Source: Streptomyces griseoflavus
GTDB taxonomy: Bacteria > Actinomycetota > Actinomycetes > Streptomycetales > Streptomycetaceae
Reading direction: 5' to 3'
NCBI RefSeq assembly: GCF_014649995.1
Contig: NZ_BMUC01000006.1
Coordinates: 103,601-167,600, forward strand
DNA length: 64,000 bases
Numbering within the stretch: position 1 is the stretch's first letter; each line of letters begins with the position of its first letter. Both the position numbers and the translations under genes were made by a program. This document shows positions 8,387 through 19,183 of the stretch, in pieces. Under the pieces are notes generated by a model that was not told where the DNA came from, made no database searches, and saw only the letters and a list, made by a program, of their open reading frames with translations.

Positions 8387-9637
8387 TCACTCCCACGGCA
8401 GCCGTGCCCGCACCGCGAACCCGCCGTCGGGGTCCGGCCCGTGTTCCAGGGCGCCGCCCGTCAGGGTGGCCCGTTCGGTGAGGCCGATCAGTCCCTGCCC
8501 GGCCCCGGGGACGTGCGGTACGTCCCCCTCCGGCGCCGGGTTGCGCACCGTCACGGTGAGCCCCTCCCCCGGCCCGCCGGCGACCGTCACGGTGACCTGC
8601 GTGCCGGGGGCGTGCTTGCGGGCGTTGGTCAGGCCCTCCTGTGCGATCCGGTAGGCGGTGCGGCCGACGGACGCGGGCACGGCGGCCGGGTCGGTGACCC
8701 GCTGGTCCAGGGTGACCTGCATGCCGGCCTCCCAGGACTCGGCGGCCAGCGTGCCGAGCGCCGCGAGGGTCGGCTGCGGCCGGCCCGTGTCCTCGGACTC
8801 GCCGGCCCGCAGCACCCCGATGATCTCCCGCAGGTCCTGCAGCGCCTCGTGCGCGCTCTCCCGGATCACGCCGGCGGCCCGCGCGATCTCCTCGCGGGGT
8901 GCGTCGGGCCGGAACTCCAGGGCACCCGCGTGCACGCTCAGCAGCGTCAGCCGGTGCGCGAGCACGTCGTGCATCTCCCGCGCGATGGCCTCCCGGGCGA
9001 GCCGCTGTGCCTGCTCGGCCCGCAGCCGCGCCTCCGTCTCGGCGCGCCGGGCCCGGTCCCTGAGGCTCAGCATGAGCTGGCGTTTGGAGCGGACGAACAT
9101 GCCCCAGCCGACGACGGCGACGGTCAGCACCACGAGGAGGACGATCGCGGCGACGTACGGCAGATCGGGGTCGGGGCGCCACCAGAAGTAGAGCGGGACG
9201 AGCACCGTCTGGACACCGGCCACCCAGGCCACGTACCGGAAGGGCCGGTGCACGGCGAGCGTGAACAGGGCGATCACGGCCACGCCGCCGGAGGTCTCCG
9301 AGACGAAGCTCACCGGGACCATCACGACGGCCAGCCCGAGCGGCCACCGCCGGCGCAGCCAGAGGGCGCCGCAGGACAGCGCGCCGATCACATGGTCGGC
9401 GGCGACCAGCGCCGGGGAGAGGCGGGGGCTGTCGCTGAGCGTCTCGGCGCCGAGCAGGCCCACCAGGACGGCCAGCAGGAAGCAGGCGAAGTCGACGATC
9501 CAGTCGCGCGCGGTGCGCCGGGGCCGCCGCCCGGAGCGGCTCGCGTCGGGGTCGAGTTCGTGGACGAGGGCGGACGGGAAGAACCATCGGCGCCCCGTGA
9601 ACACCGGGGCGGTCTGCGCCGCCTTGTCACCAGTCAC
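8387..9637 (-). CDS. Membrane sensor histidine kinase, NarL-type partner (HisKA_3)
   Basis: A 416-residue sensor kinase. Several hydrophobic segments lie between residues about 46 and 182, with no large extracellular domain, so it resembles the membrane-sensing kinases common in Streptomyces. A coiled segment (183-218) leads to the HisKA_3 dimerisation helix with phosphoacceptor H223 in EMHDVLAH. The ATPase domain contains EGLTNARKHAPG and the glycine-rich GAGQGLIGLTERA. I chose the GTG at 9637; the frame stays open further upstream, but that part reads as non-coding in composition. It forms a two-component system with the regulator gene that follows it. The signal is unknown. Confidence 0.92.
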   Translation of the reverse strand: MTGDKAAQTAPVFTGRRWFFPSALVHELDPDASRSGRRPRRTARDWIVDFACFLLAVLVGLLGAETLSDSPRLSPALVAADHVIGALSCGALWLRRRWPLGLAVVMVPVSFVSETSGGVAVIALFTLAVHRPFRYVAWVAGVQTVLVPLYFWWRPDPDLPYVAAIVLLVVLTVAVVGWGMFVRSKRQLMLSLRDRARRAETEARLRAEQAQRLAREAIAREMHDVLAHRLTLLSVHAGALEFRPDAPREEIARAAGVIRESAHEALQDLREIIGVLRAGESEDTGRPQPTLAALGTLAAESWEAGMQVTLDQRVTDPAAVPASVGRTAYRIAQEGLTNARKHAPGTQVTVTVAGGPGEGLTVTVRNPAPEGDVPHVPGAGQGLIGLTERATLTGGALEHGPDPDGGFAVRARLPWE

Positions 9638-9817
9638 GGTCGGCAAATCTACGCACGGCCGGCCCGGCGGGGTGCCGCCGGGGACGGATCGGCTACCGAA
9701 GTCGCGGCGGCGCAGACTTTCGGCGCGGTCACCGGCCCGCACGACCGCCTTCCGGCGGGCCGGCTCCCGTCCCGCGGCCGATGCGGGCGGGACGGCCGCG
9801 GGGCGAGAGTCGGTGGC

Positions 9818-10018
9818 ATGAAGCAGACGCTGGAGGTCGTGGGGTTCCTCGCCCTGGTGCAGGGGGTGGCCGGTCTGGTGACCGGGTTCACCGGCTGGAA
9901 CTGGGGGCTGGTGCACCGGTGGGGGTTCCTCGACGGCTACGAGATCTACGCGAGCATCGCCCTGCTGGTGCTGGCCGGTGCCCTGTTCGCGGCCGCCGAG
10001 AGCCGGGGGGCCGGCTGA
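9818..10018 (+). CDS. Small two-helix membrane protein
   Basis: A 66-residue hydrophobic protein with two predicted membrane helices (about residues 5-24 and 44-62) separated by a loop rich in aromatic residues (TGWNWGLVHRWGFLDGYE). The architecture resembles small conserved hypothetical membrane proteins of streptomycetes. It stands alone, divergent from the histidine kinase gene 180 bases away, and may be controlled by or act with that two-component system. No ribosome binding site of note is seen. No function can be assigned. Confidence 0.7.
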   Translation: MKQTLEVVGFLALVQGVAGLVTGFTGWNWGLVHRWGFLDGYEIYASIALLVLAGALFAAAESRGAG

Positions 10019-10022
10019 CCCC

Positions 10023-10913
10023 TCAGTGGCGGTCGCCCGTCCCCCGCACCACCGCGACCGGGCTGTGCGCGTGGTGCAGCAGCGCCTGGCTGACCGACCC
10101 CAGCAGCAGTCCGGTGAAACCGCCCCGCCCGCGTGCGCCGACGACGACGAGCTGCGCGGACCGGCTGGCCTCGATCAGTTCCTCCCGCGCCCCGCCCCGT
10201 ACCGTCCGGTGCTCGACCTGGACGTCCGGGTAGCGCTCCCGGAAGCCGGCGAGCGCCTCGGACAGCAGGCTCTCCTCCTCGCTCACCAGCGCCCCCGGCT
10301 CGTTCGCGTACGGTGCCGACGCGTCCTGCGGGGCGGGCATCGGAGCGTTCCAGTCGGTCCAGGTGTGCAGCGCCACCAGCGGCGCCTTGCGCAGGGCTGC
10401 CTCGGCGAAGGCGAATTCCACCGCCCGCTGCCCGGCGGCCGAACCGTCGACGCCCAGCACGATCGGGCCGTCCGCCCGCGCTTCCTCGCGCACCACCAGG
10501 ACCGGGCAGCGGCCGTGCGCCGCCAGGTGGACCGCGGTCGAGCCCACCAGCAGTCCGACGAACCCGCCCATGCCGCGGGTCCCGACCACCGCCAGTTCCG
10601 CGCCGCGCGACTGCGCCTCGAGCACGGTGAGGGCGTCACCGGTCACCACGACCTGGTCGACGGTGACCTCGGGCGCCGCCTCGCGGGCGCGTTCGACGGC
10701 CTCGGCCATGAGGCGGTCGATCATGTTCCGCAGCCCGCCCTCCGGCGGTCCCAGCGGGGACGGCCCCATCGGTACGTGCATGGCGGGCCAGACGCAGGCG
10801 TGCACCACCCGCAGCCCCGCCCCCCGCGACGCGGCCTCCCGCGCGGCGACCTCCACCGCGGCGAGCCCCGACGCCGAACCGTCCACGCCCACGACCACGA
10901 GACCGCTCACCAT
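10023..10913 (-). CDS. Tandem universal stress protein (two UspA domains)
   Basis: A 296-residue cytoplasmic protein made of two UspA folds. Each half starts with a VVGVDGS/VLGVDGS strand and ends with the nucleotide-binding pattern G-2x-G-9x-G(S/T): GTRGMGGFVGLLVGST in the first half and GARGRGGFTGLLLGSV in the second. Both halves therefore keep the ATP-binding signature. In actinobacteria such tandem proteins are linked to hypoxia, stationary-phase and redox responses. It stands as a single gene ending 4 bases past the convergent small membrane protein gene. Confidence 0.93.
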   Translation of the reverse strand: MVSGLVVVGVDGSASGLAAVEVAAREAASRGAGLRVVHACVWPAMHVPMGPSPLGPPEGGLRNMIDRLMAEAVERAREAAPEVTVDQVVVTGDALTVLEAQSRGAELAVVGTRGMGGFVGLLVGSTAVHLAAHGRCPVLVVREEARADGPIVLGVDGSAAGQRAVEFAFAEAALRKAPLVALHTWTDWNAPMPAPQDASAPYANEPGALVSEEESLLSEALAGFRERYPDVQVEHRTVRGGAREELIEASRSAQLVVVGARGRGGFTGLLLGSVSQALLHHAHSPVAVVRGTGDRH

Positions 10914-11021
10914 GACTCCTTCACCGACCCGTACTGGCTTCCGTCGTTCCGTCTCTCACGCCCCAGCATGGCGCCCGCGCCCCGCCGTTGTCTTGGGACC
11001 TTCGGCCCTCGATGCCTCCGG

Positions 11022-11648
11022 TCAGGAGCTCTCCGGGAGCGCGTACTCGCCGTACCGGGGACGTCCGTCGACGTCGTAGGACTGGACGGACACGCCCGCG
11101 GAGGTGATCCGTCCCCCGGTGTGCCGCAGGGCGGTCGGCGGCGAGCCCTCCGGGAACAGCCGGCGTCCGGCGCCGAGAACGACCGGGAAGGTCAGCAGGT
11201 GCAGGGTGTCCACGAGGTCCAGGGCGAACAGGGAGCGGACGAGGGCACCGCTGCCGTGCACCTGGAGTTCGCCGTCGGTGCGCTCCTTGAGGGCCGGGAC
11301 CTCCCGCGCGAGATCACCCCCGATCACGGTGGTGCCGGCCCAGCCGGGGTCGGTGAGGCCGGCGGAGGCGACGTACTTCGGCAGCGCGTTCAGCTTCCCG
11401 GCGACCGGGTTGCCGGGGTCGGTCACCTTCGGCCAGTAGGAGGCGAAGATGTCGTACGTACGGCGGCCGAGGAGGAAGGCGCCCACGCGGGAGAAGACCT
11501 CGTCGACGAACCGTCCGAAGTCCTCGTCGCCGTAGGGGACGCTCCAGCCTCCCTGGTCGAAGCCGTCCCTGGTGTCCTCCCTGGGCCCGCCGGGGGCCTG
11601 GTAGACGCCGTCCAGGGTGCCGAAGGTGGTCACTACGAGCTTGCCCAT
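11022..11648 (-). CDS. Dihydrofolate-reductase-like protein (RibD C-terminal family)
   Basis: A 208-residue protein of the bacterial RibD_C/DHFR-like superfamily. It begins with GKLVVTTFGTLDGVYQAPGG, has the conserved LLGRRTYDIFASYWP segment near residue 60, and a C-terminal PVVLGAGRRLFP region, all typical of the group annotated as 'dihydrofolate reductase family protein'. True DHFR or pyrimidine reductase activity has rarely been shown for this clade. It is a single gene, divergent from the SDR gene at 11795. It is probably an NADPH-dependent reductase of unknown substrate. Confidence 0.88.
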   Translation of the reverse strand: MGKLVVTTFGTLDGVYQAPGGPREDTRDGFDQGGWSVPYGDEDFGRFVDEVFSRVGAFLLGRRTYDIFASYWPKVTDPGNPVAGKLNALPKYVASAGLTDPGWAGTTVIGGDLAREVPALKERTDGELQVHGSGALVRSLFALDLVDTLHLLTFPVVLGAGRRLFPEGSPPTALRHTGGRITSAGVSVQSYDVDGRPRYGEYALPESS

Positions 11649-11794
11649 GGCGGGTTCCTGCCTTCCGGTGCGTGGGTGGGGTCACGCCGTCATCCGTTCA
11701 GACCGGTACGGGGCCCGCAACTCATCGCCGGCCCGGCCAGGTCGACGTCCGTTCGCCGCCGGTGCCGGGGCTGCGGACGCGCTGGGATGGACCC

Positions 11795-12556
11795 ATGACA
11801 CATCAGACGACGCACACGACGGAGAAGAACCTGCTCGGCAGGGCGGCCCTGGTCACCGGCGGCAGCCGCGGCATCGGCGCGGCGACGGCACTGCGGCTCG
11901 CGCGGGAGGGCGCGGACGTCGCGGTGACCTATGTGAACGGCAAGGAGGCGGCCGGGGACGTCGTACGGGCCGTGGAGGCGCTGGGGCGCCGCGGTGTGGC
12001 CCTGCGGGCGGACGCCGGCGACCCGGAGGACGCGGCAGGGGCGGTGACGGCGGCCGCGCGGGAGCTGGGCGGGCTCGACGTCCTCGTGAACAACGCGGGC
12101 GTCGGCCTGCTCGGCCCGGTGGAGACACTGACCCCCGCCGATGTCGACCGGGTGCTCGCGGTCAACGTGCGCGGGGTGTTCCTCGCCTCCCGCGCGGCGG
12201 CCGCCGTGATGCCGCGCGGGGGGCGGATCATCACCGTCGGCACCTGCATGACGCAGCGGGTGCCGGGGCCCGGCGGGACGCTCTACGCGATGAGCAAGTC
12301 GGCACTGGTGGGGCTGACGAGGGCGCTGGCCCGGGAGCTGGGTGAGCGGGGGATCACGGCGAACATCGTGCACCCGGGGCCGATCGACACCGACATGAAC
12401 CCGGCGGACGGACCGTACGCGCAGGGTCAGGCGGCGATGACCGCGCTGGGGCGCTTCGGGACCGCGGAGGAGGTCGCGGAGACGATCGCCCACCTGGCGG
12501 GGGCGTCCTACGTCACCGGCGCGGAGTTCTCCGTGGACGGAGGCCACGCGGCCTGA
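11795..12556 (+). CDS. SDR-family oxidoreductase (FabG-like)
   Basis: A 253-residue classical short-chain dehydrogenase/reductase. The cofactor motif TGGSRGIG is at 21-28, NNAG at 99-102, and the active-site YxxxK pair is Tyr164/Lys168. The usual catalytic Ser, about 13 residues before the Tyr, falls in GTCMT, where Thr150 or Cys151 occupies the position; Thr is tolerated in some SDRs. The C-terminus has the common YVTGAEFSVDGGHAA ending. The ATG at 11795 is preferred over an earlier in-frame start because composition upstream is not coding-like. The gene lies convergent to allantoicase with 62 bases between them and has no obvious pathway link. Confidence 0.92.
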   Translation: MTHQTTHTTEKNLLGRAALVTGGSRGIGAATALRLAREGADVAVTYVNGKEAAGDVVRAVEALGRRGVALRADAGDPEDAAGAVTAAARELGGLDVLVNNAGVGLLGPVETLTPADVDRVLAVNVRGVFLASRAAAAVMPRGGRIITVGTCMTQRVPGPGGTLYAMSKSALVGLTRALARELGERGITANIVHPGPIDTDMNPADGPYAQGQAAMTALGRFGTAEEVAETIAHLAGASYVTGAEFSVDGGHAA

Positions 12557-12618
12557 CGTGCGTTCCTCCGCCCGGCGGCCGCACGACGGAGGGCGCGTGC
12601 CGGTCTCCGGGGGCGCGG

Positions 12619-13713
12619 TCAGGTGTGCAGGGTGCTCATGCCCTGGTCGGTCAGGGAGCCGAAGAGGCGCAGGCGGGAGATGCCGCCGTCGGGGTGGATG
12701 TCCAGGCGGGCGTGGGTGGCGGTCACCGGTTCCGGGAGGACGAAGCGGTGGCCGGTGTCCGGCTGGAGCCGGGTCCGCGGCAGGATCTCCCGCCAGTCGC
12801 CGTCGTCGCCGTCCCTGACCGACACCGACGCCCAGCCCGCGCTGTTGCCCTTCAGGTACGCCGTGTCGATCTCCAGGGCCCGGACGCGCGCCTGGGCGAC
12901 CAGGACGTAGCGGATCCAGTCATGGCCCCGGTCGCGGCGGCGCCGGGTCTCCCAGCCGTCGTCCATCGTGCGGGAGCGCCCGGGCATGATGGTGTGGACG
13001 GCCGGTGAGTAGAAGCGGTCGGACACGTCCTCGACGCGGCCGCCGTTCTCCAGGGCGACGGCGTCGAAGGTGCCGAGCGCCGCCAGCCACGCCGGGTCCG
13101 GGACGACCTCGCCGTACACGCGCAGCCGGGCGATGCCCCCGTCGGGATGCTGCTTGAGGCGCAGGTGGGTGAGGCGTTCCCCGGCGGTGACGGCGAAGCC
13201 GTTGGCCGCGTGGCCGCCCACGGGGGTGCGCGGTACCAGCGTCGTCCACTCGACGTCGTCCGCGAGCAGTTCCCCGGGGGACGGGGTGCCGGAGACGGAG
13301 GTGCCCTCGACGGACACCGCCTGCGGGTGGTTGCCGCGGAAGTGGGCGGTGTCCACGACGATGCCGCGGACGATGCCGGGCGCGCCGAGCCGGATCAGCG
13401 CCCAGTCGTGGTCCTCGTCCGCCGGCCAGGGATGCCCGGCGGACGTGCCGCGCCGGCGCCGGGTCTCCCAGCCGTCCATGATCTTGCCCTTGTTCCCGAA
13501 GTGCTCGGGGTCGAACACGGGGCGTCCCGGCAGCAGGAGGTTCTCGCGCTGGGCGAAGAACTCGTCGTTGGCGGCGATGACCCCGGCGCCGAGCCGGCGG
13601 TCGGCGAGGTCGACGTGCTGGGTGAAGGGGAAGTCGGCGGTGCGGTAGTCCGCGTACGGGTCACCGCCGCCGTAGGGGTGCGCGTCGCCGGTGAATCTCT
13701 CGATCGCCGTCAC
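12619..13713 (-). CDS. alc: Allantoicase (allantoate amidinohydrolase)
   Basis: A 364-residue enzyme expected to hydrolyse allantoate to ureidoglycolate and urea. It contains the two jelly-roll repeats of the family: the first half has [13 protein letters not shown] and [14 protein letters not shown], and the second repeats them as [12 protein letters not shown] and [13 protein letters not shown]. This internal duplication is diagnostic. The GTG start at 13713 overlaps the allantoinase stop (GTGA), so the two are translationally coupled. It follows allB in one operon facing away from the AllR-like repressor gene. The (S)-ureidoglycolate product would need a lyase that is not visible in this window. 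Confidence 0.95.
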   Translation of the reverse strand: MTAIERFTGDAHPYGGGDPYADYRTADFPFTQHVDLADRRLGAGVIAANDEFFAQRENLLLPGRPVFDPEHFGNKGKIMDGWETRRRRGTSAGHPWPADEDHDWALIRLGAPGIVRGIVVDTAHFRGNHPQAVSVEGTSVSGTPSPGELLADDVEWTTLVPRTPVGGHAANGFAVTAGERLTHLRLKQHPDGGIARLRVYGEVVPDPAWLAALGTFDAVALENGGRVEDVSDRFYSPAVHTIMPGRSRTMDDGWETRRRRDRGHDWIRYVLVAQARVRALEIDTAYLKGNSAGWASVSVRDGDDGDWREILPRTRLQPDTGHRFVLPEPVTATHARLDIHPDGGISRLRLFGSLTDQGMSTLHT

Positions 13714-15086
13714 GGTGTTCCGGTCCTGCCTCTCGGGTGTCGGTGTCCGTGGGAACGGGTGAGCAGTCGGCCCTTCGGTTCGGTGAACTCTCCGCCGGCC
13801 ATGACGCGTCGGCCGCGCAGCCAGGTGGACCTGACGACGCCGTGCAGGGTTCTGCCCGCGTACGCCGTCACCCGGTTGCGGTGCTGGAGGGCCGCCGGGT
13901 CGACGGTGAAGGTCTCGTCGGGGGCGAGGACGGCGAAGTCGGCGTCGTGGCCGGGTGCGACGGCGCCCTTGCGGGTGCCGAGGCCGGCCAGGCGGGCGGT
14001 GTGCGCCGCCATCCAGCGCACCACGTCCTCCAGGCCGTGGCCGCGTGCGCGGGCCTCGGTCCAGACGGCGGGCAGGCTGAGCTGGAGTCCGGAGATGCCG
14101 CCCCAGGCGGTCGAGAAGTCGTCCGTCTTGAGGTCGGCGGTGGACGGGGAGTGGTCGGTGACGACGCAGTCGATGGTGCCGTCGGCCAGGGCCTGCCAGA
14201 GCAGGTCCCGGTTGGCGGCTTCGCGGATGGGCGGGCAGCATTTGAACTCGCTGGCCCCGTCGGGGATTTCCTCCGCGGTGAGGGTGAGGTAGTGGGGGCA
14301 GGTCTCCACCGTGACGCGTACGCCGTCGGCCTTGGCGGCGGCGATCACGGGCAGCGCGTCGCCGGAGGAGAGGTGCAGGACGTGCACCCGCGCGTCCAGG
14401 CGTCTCGCCAGGTCGACGAGGTGGGCGATGGCGGTGTCCTCCGCGCGGCGCGGGCGGGAGGCGAGGAAGTCGGCGTACCTGGGTCCGCCGCGCTGCGGGG
14501 CGGCGGCGAGGTGGCGCGGGTCCTCGGCGTGCACGGTCAGCAGTCCGTCGAAGGCGGCGATCTCCTCGAGGGAGCGGGCCAGTTGCTCCTGACCGAGGTG
14601 GGGGAACTCCGCCACCCCGGAGGGCGACAGGAACGCCTTGAAGCCGAAGACGCCGGCCTCGTGCAGGGGGCGCAGGTCCCGGACGTTGTCCGGCAGGGCT
14701 CCGCCCCAGAAGCCGACGTCGATGTGGGCCTTGCCGGCGGCGACCCGCCGTTTGGCGCGCAGGTGGCCGACGGTGGTGGTGGGCGGGAGGGAGTTGAGCG
14801 GCATGTCGATGAGGGTGGTGATGCCGCCGGCGGCCGCCGCGCGGGTGGCCGTCCGGAAACCCTCCCACTCGGTGCGGCCCGGGTCGTTGACGTGCACGTG
14901 GGTGTCGACGAGGCCGGGCAGCAGGACGTCGTCGCCGAGGTCCTCCAGACGGGCGCCGTCGGGGACGGGCGCGTCGTGCGCGGTGACCGCCGTGATCGTG
15001 CCGTCGGCGACCGCGACGGAGGCGGCCCGCGTCCCCTCGGGAGTGACGACGCGCGTCGAGCGCAGCACGAGTTCGGCGTCGGTCAC
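13710..15086 (-). CDS. allB: Allantoinase
   Basis: A 458-residue cyclic amidohydrolase opening the hydantoin ring of allantoin to allantoate. The binuclear metal site is visible: DTHVHVN (His63, His65), the carbamylated lysine K150 in [10 protein letters not shown], His186 in TVHAEDP, His238 in VLHLSS, and a later TDHSPS aspartate. The length matches other allantoinases. The GTG at 15086 is fixed by a perfect AGGAGG six bases upstream. It is the first gene of the allB-alc operon, whose promoter region carries a 17-bp palindrome (15140-15156) also found before malate synthase, so repression by the divergently encoded IclR protein is likely. Confidence 0.96.
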   Translation of the reverse strand: MTDAELVLRSTRVVTPEGTRAASVAVADGTITAVTAHDAPVPDGARLEDLGDDVLLPGLVDTHVHVNDPGRTEWEGFRTATRAAAAGGITTLIDMPLNSLPPTTTVGHLRAKRRVAAGKAHIDVGFWGGALPDNVRDLRPLHEAGVFGFKAFLSPSGVAEFPHLGQEQLARSLEEIAAFDGLLTVHAEDPRHLAAAPQRGGPRYADFLASRPRRAEDTAIAHLVDLARRLDARVHVLHLSSGDALPVIAAAKADGVRVTVETCPHYLTLTAEEIPDGASEFKCCPPIREAANRDLLWQALADGTIDCVVTDHSPSTADLKTDDFSTAWGGISGLQLSLPAVWTEARARGHGLEDVVRWMAAHTARLAGLGTRKGAVAPGHDADFAVLAPDETFTVDPAALQHRNRVTAYAGRTLHGVVRSTWLRGRRVMAGGEFTEPKGRLLTRSHGHRHPRGRTGTP

Positions 15087-15139
15087 CCGGATCCTCCTGG
15101 ACGTCCGCCCGTGCGCGGGCACAGGGGCACGAGAACGAT

Positions 15140-15156
15140 TTCAACGTTCCGTTGAA
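15140..15156. promoter_or_regulatory. AllR-type operator before allB
   Basis: TTCAACGTTCCGTTGAA is a 6-bp inverted repeat (TTCAAC/GTTGAA) around a 5-base centre, 54 bases upstream of the allB start. Its reverse complement, with one end base changed, is at 17374-17390, and the same half-sites recur at 37885-37901. Confidence 0.7.
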
Positions 15157-15349
15157 GGAGTGTTCCCCTCGGGTTCCACCCCGTCAAGGGCACCCTTCCC
15201 GGCACGACGGCCCGCCGGACACCCCTCTGGACAGTTTCACGAGGCGGAATGAGGATCTCCCCCGGCAGAAGGCGCCCGCGCACCAGCGGGCGGCCGACCG
15301 GCTGCCGGGTAGGCTCTGCCCGTCCCGCCAGTCCCGAAAGGAACGCGCC

Positions 15350-16153
15350 GTGCCGACGTCCAGCGCCAGCACCACCGACTCCGCCCGGTCCGCCGGCGGC
15401 GGCGTGCAGTCCCTCGAGCGCGCCTTCGACCTGCTCGAACGGATGGCGGACGCCGGAGGCGAGGTCGGCCTCAGCGAGTTGTCGGCGAGCAGCGGGCTGC
15501 CCCTGCCGACGATCCACCGCCTGATGCGCACCCTCGTCACCTGCGGCTACGTGCGCCAGCAGCCCAACCGCCGGTACGCCCTCGGCCCCCGTCTGATCCG
15601 GCTCGGTGAGTCCGCCTCCCGGCTGCTGGGCACCTGGGCGCGGCCGTACCTGGCCCGGCTGGTGGACGAGACCGGCGAGACGGCGAACATGGCGCTGCTC
15701 GACGGGGACGAGGTCGTGTACGTGGCGCAGGTGCCGTCCAGGCACTCCATGCGGATGTTCACCGAGGTCGGGCGACGTGTCCTGCCGCACTCCACGGGCG
15801 TGGGCAAGGCCCTGCTGTCCGGCTTCCCGCCGGAGGAGGTGCGGGCCCTGCTCGGCCGCACCGGCATGCCGGCCGCGACGGACAGGACCATCACCACCCC
15901 CGAGGGCTTCCTGGCCGCGCTGGAGGAGGTGCGCCGCCAGGGCTACGCGATCGACGACAACGAGCAGGAGATCGGGGTGCGCTGCCTCGCGGTGCCCGTG
16001 CCGGACTCCCCCACCGCGGCCGCGATCTCCATCTCCGGTCCGGCCGGCCGGGTCACGGAGTCGGCGACGGAGCGGATCGTGCCGGTACTCCGGCAGGTCG
16101 CCGTGGAGCTCTCGCAGGCCCTCGCGGCCCCGGGCACCGCGCCGGCCGTCTGA
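15350..16153 (+). CDS. allR: IclR-family repressor of allantoin genes (AllR-like)
   Basis: A 267-residue IclR protein: N-terminal winged helix (about 20-80, with LPLPTIHRLMRTLVTCGYV) and a C-terminal IclR effector domain (about 90-255) with VGKALLSGFP, the region that binds small acids. In S. coelicolor the AllR regulator of allantoin catabolism is an IclR protein at the equivalent place, and glyoxylate/allantoin-related metabolites are typical AllR ligands. The GTG at 15350 follows a GAAAGGA site. The gene is divergent from allB; the intergenic palindrome at 15140 and its relatives at 17374 and 37885 are its likely operators. Confidence 0.88.
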   Translation: MPTSSASTTDSARSAGGGVQSLERAFDLLERMADAGGEVGLSELSASSGLPLPTIHRLMRTLVTCGYVRQQPNRRYALGPRLIRLGESASRLLGTWARPYLARLVDETGETANMALLDGDEVVYVAQVPSRHSMRMFTEVGRRVLPHSTGVGKALLSGFPPEEVRALLGRTGMPAATDRTITTPEGFLAALEEVRRQGYAIDDNEQEIGVRCLAVPVPDSPTAAAISISGPAGRVTESATERIVPVLRQVAVELSQALAAPGTAPAV

Positions 16154-16183
16154 CGGCACGCGCCGCGGCCCCGGGGCGGTCCG

Positions 16184-16498
16184 TCAGCCGCGCGGCGACG
16201 GGCCGAACAGGTCCACCGCCTCGCGCAGTTCCCGCACGCCCGGCCCGAGGGCGCTGACCGAGCCGATCGCCCCGGCGACCAGCAGCAGCGAGCGGCGCAG
16301 GCCGGGAACGTCGGGGTGGTCATCGGCGGCCAGGTCCGCCAGGATGGCGAGTTCCTCCTCCGCGACGCCCCGGTCCCGGAACTCCACGGGATGGGCGGCG
16401 AGGAGACGACGTAACCGGGCCACGGCGGAGCGCAGCCCCGTCACCCGTGGATCCACCTGACTGCCGGTCGCACGCCGGTGCTCAACGCTCCGCAACAC
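16184..16498 (-). CDS. Small helical conserved protein (DUF5955-like)
   Basis: A 104-residue, mostly helical protein with no membrane segment or signal. The pattern (short Arg-rich N-terminus, LRRLLAAHPVEFRDRG, then RRSLLLVAGAIGSVSALGPG) resembles a conserved Streptomyces hypothetical family that I recall as DUF5955; the family name is from memory and unverified. The GTG start at 16498 is supported by a GGGGGAGGA site just upstream. It is convergent to allR with only 30 bases between them. No function can be inferred. Confidence 0.72.
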   Translation of the reverse strand: MLRSVEHRRATGSQVDPRVTGLRSAVARLRRLLAAHPVEFRDRGVAEEELAILADLAADDHPDVPGLRRSLLLVAGAIGSVSALGPGVRELREAVDLFGPSPRG

Positions 16499-16708
16499 GG
16501 TCCTCCCCCTGACAGGTCGTCGCGCGCCTCCCCGGCCGGCCCCCGCACCCCGCCGCCGGTCGGTGCGCGCCAGTAAACGCCACCACGGGGCCTTTGCGCC
16601 AGTCCGCTGCGTCATCGACTTGCTCCACAGCGTGACAGCCGTGGCCCGGGGCCCACGCGTTCTCCGCGCCGCCCCGGCGACGCCCGGCGGGTGCGGTATG
16701 CAGGACCC

Positions 16709-17326
16709 ATGACGGACGACGAGGACCGGATCACGGGAATCCTGCTGGCGGCCGGGGGCGGGCGGCGTCTGGGCGGGCACCCCAAGGCGCTGCTCACCCA
16801 CCGCGGCCGGCCACTGGTGGAGCACGCGGCGGAGGTGCTGCGGGCCGGCGGCTGCGCGCGGGTGCACGTGGTGCTCGGCGCCGGGGCGGACGAGGTGCGC
16901 GCCCGCGCCTGTCTGCCCGGCTGCGTCCTCGTCGACAACCCGGCGTGGGAGCGGGGCATGGGCGGCTCGCTGCGCGCCGGGCTGGACTCCCTGGCCGGCA
17001 CGGGCGCGCGGGCCGCGCTGGTGCTCCTGGTGGACCAGCCGGGGATCGGGCCGGAGGCGGTCTCCCGGGTGCTCGGCGCGTACCGGTCGCCCGCGTCGCT
17101 CGTCTGCGCCGCCTACGACGGCGTGCGCGGCCATCCCGTCCTGTTCGGCGCCGGGCACTGGGCCGGCGTCGCCGCGGCCGCGACGGGCGACCGGGGAGCG
17201 CGCGCCTATCTGAGGGAACACGCGGACCGGGTCGCGCTCGTCGAGTGCGGTGACGTGGCCGAGACGTACGACATCGACACCGCGGCGGATCTGGCGCGCC
17301 TCGATCCGGCCGGGGGCCGCGGGTGA
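16709..17326 (+). CDS. MobA-like NTP transferase (MocA/PucB-type molybdenum cofactor nucleotidyltransferase)
   Basis: A 205-residue nucleotidyltransferase. The GT-A-like fold opens with ILLAAGGGRRLGGHPKAL, the NTP-binding loop of MobA/MocA enzymes, followed by the conserved PAWERGMGGSL and LLVDQP segments, and ends with the YDIDTAADLARLD pattern. Proteins of this class cytidylylate the molybdenum cofactor for xanthine-dehydrogenase-family enzymes; B. subtilis PucB is the purine-locus example. Its position between allR and malate synthase fits a role in maturing the xanthine dehydrogenase encoded at 57.9-61.8 kb. The substrate is inferred. It ends 185 bases before aceB. Confidence 0.82.
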   Translation: MTDDEDRITGILLAAGGGRRLGGHPKALLTHRGRPLVEHAAEVLRAGGCARVHVVLGAGADEVRARACLPGCVLVDNPAWERGMGGSLRAGLDSLAGTGARAALVLLVDQPGIGPEAVSRVLGAYRSPASLVCAAYDGVRGHPVLFGAGHWAGVAAAATGDRGARAYLREHADRVALVECGDVAETYDIDTAADLARLDPAGGRG

Positions 17327-17373
17327 GGGGTACGGACACCGGAGCCGCCTCCCCGCCCCCGGAGCGCCTCCGC

Positions 17374-17390
17374 GTCAACGGAACGTTGAA
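17374..17390. promoter_or_regulatory. AllR-type operator before malate synthase
   Basis: GTCAACGGAACGTTGAA is the reverse complement of the allB site except for one terminal base (16 of 17). It lies about 122 bases upstream of aceB. Confidence 0.7.
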
Positions 17391-17511
17391 CTTCCACCAT
17401 GAGGAAATTACCATCCACCGATCAGAAGTACCCACGTCCGTACGGCCGTTCCGAGCCGCTCCCGCGCCGACCGGCACCCCGAGCCCCGCACGCCGAAGGA
17501 AGTGACAGCCG

Positions 17512-19137
<1,626 letters not shown>

Positions 19138-19140
19138 GCC

Positions 19141-19183
19141 CCGCGCCCGGGCGGGTGGCCCGAGGTCACCCGCCCGGGCGCGG
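19141..19183. terminator. Strong bidirectional terminator between aceB and the HipA-like gene
   Basis: A 17-bp perfect inverted repeat (19141-19157 with 19167-19183) and a 9-base loop directly follow the aceB stop. The stop codon of the convergent HipA-like gene lies inside the distal arm, so both transcripts could end here. Confidence 0.75.

Noticed and set aside
7385-9817. The first ~810 codons of a long plus-strand frame ending at 10018
   Set aside because: They are antisense to the response regulator and histidine kinase; only the last 66 codons from 9818 read as a protein.
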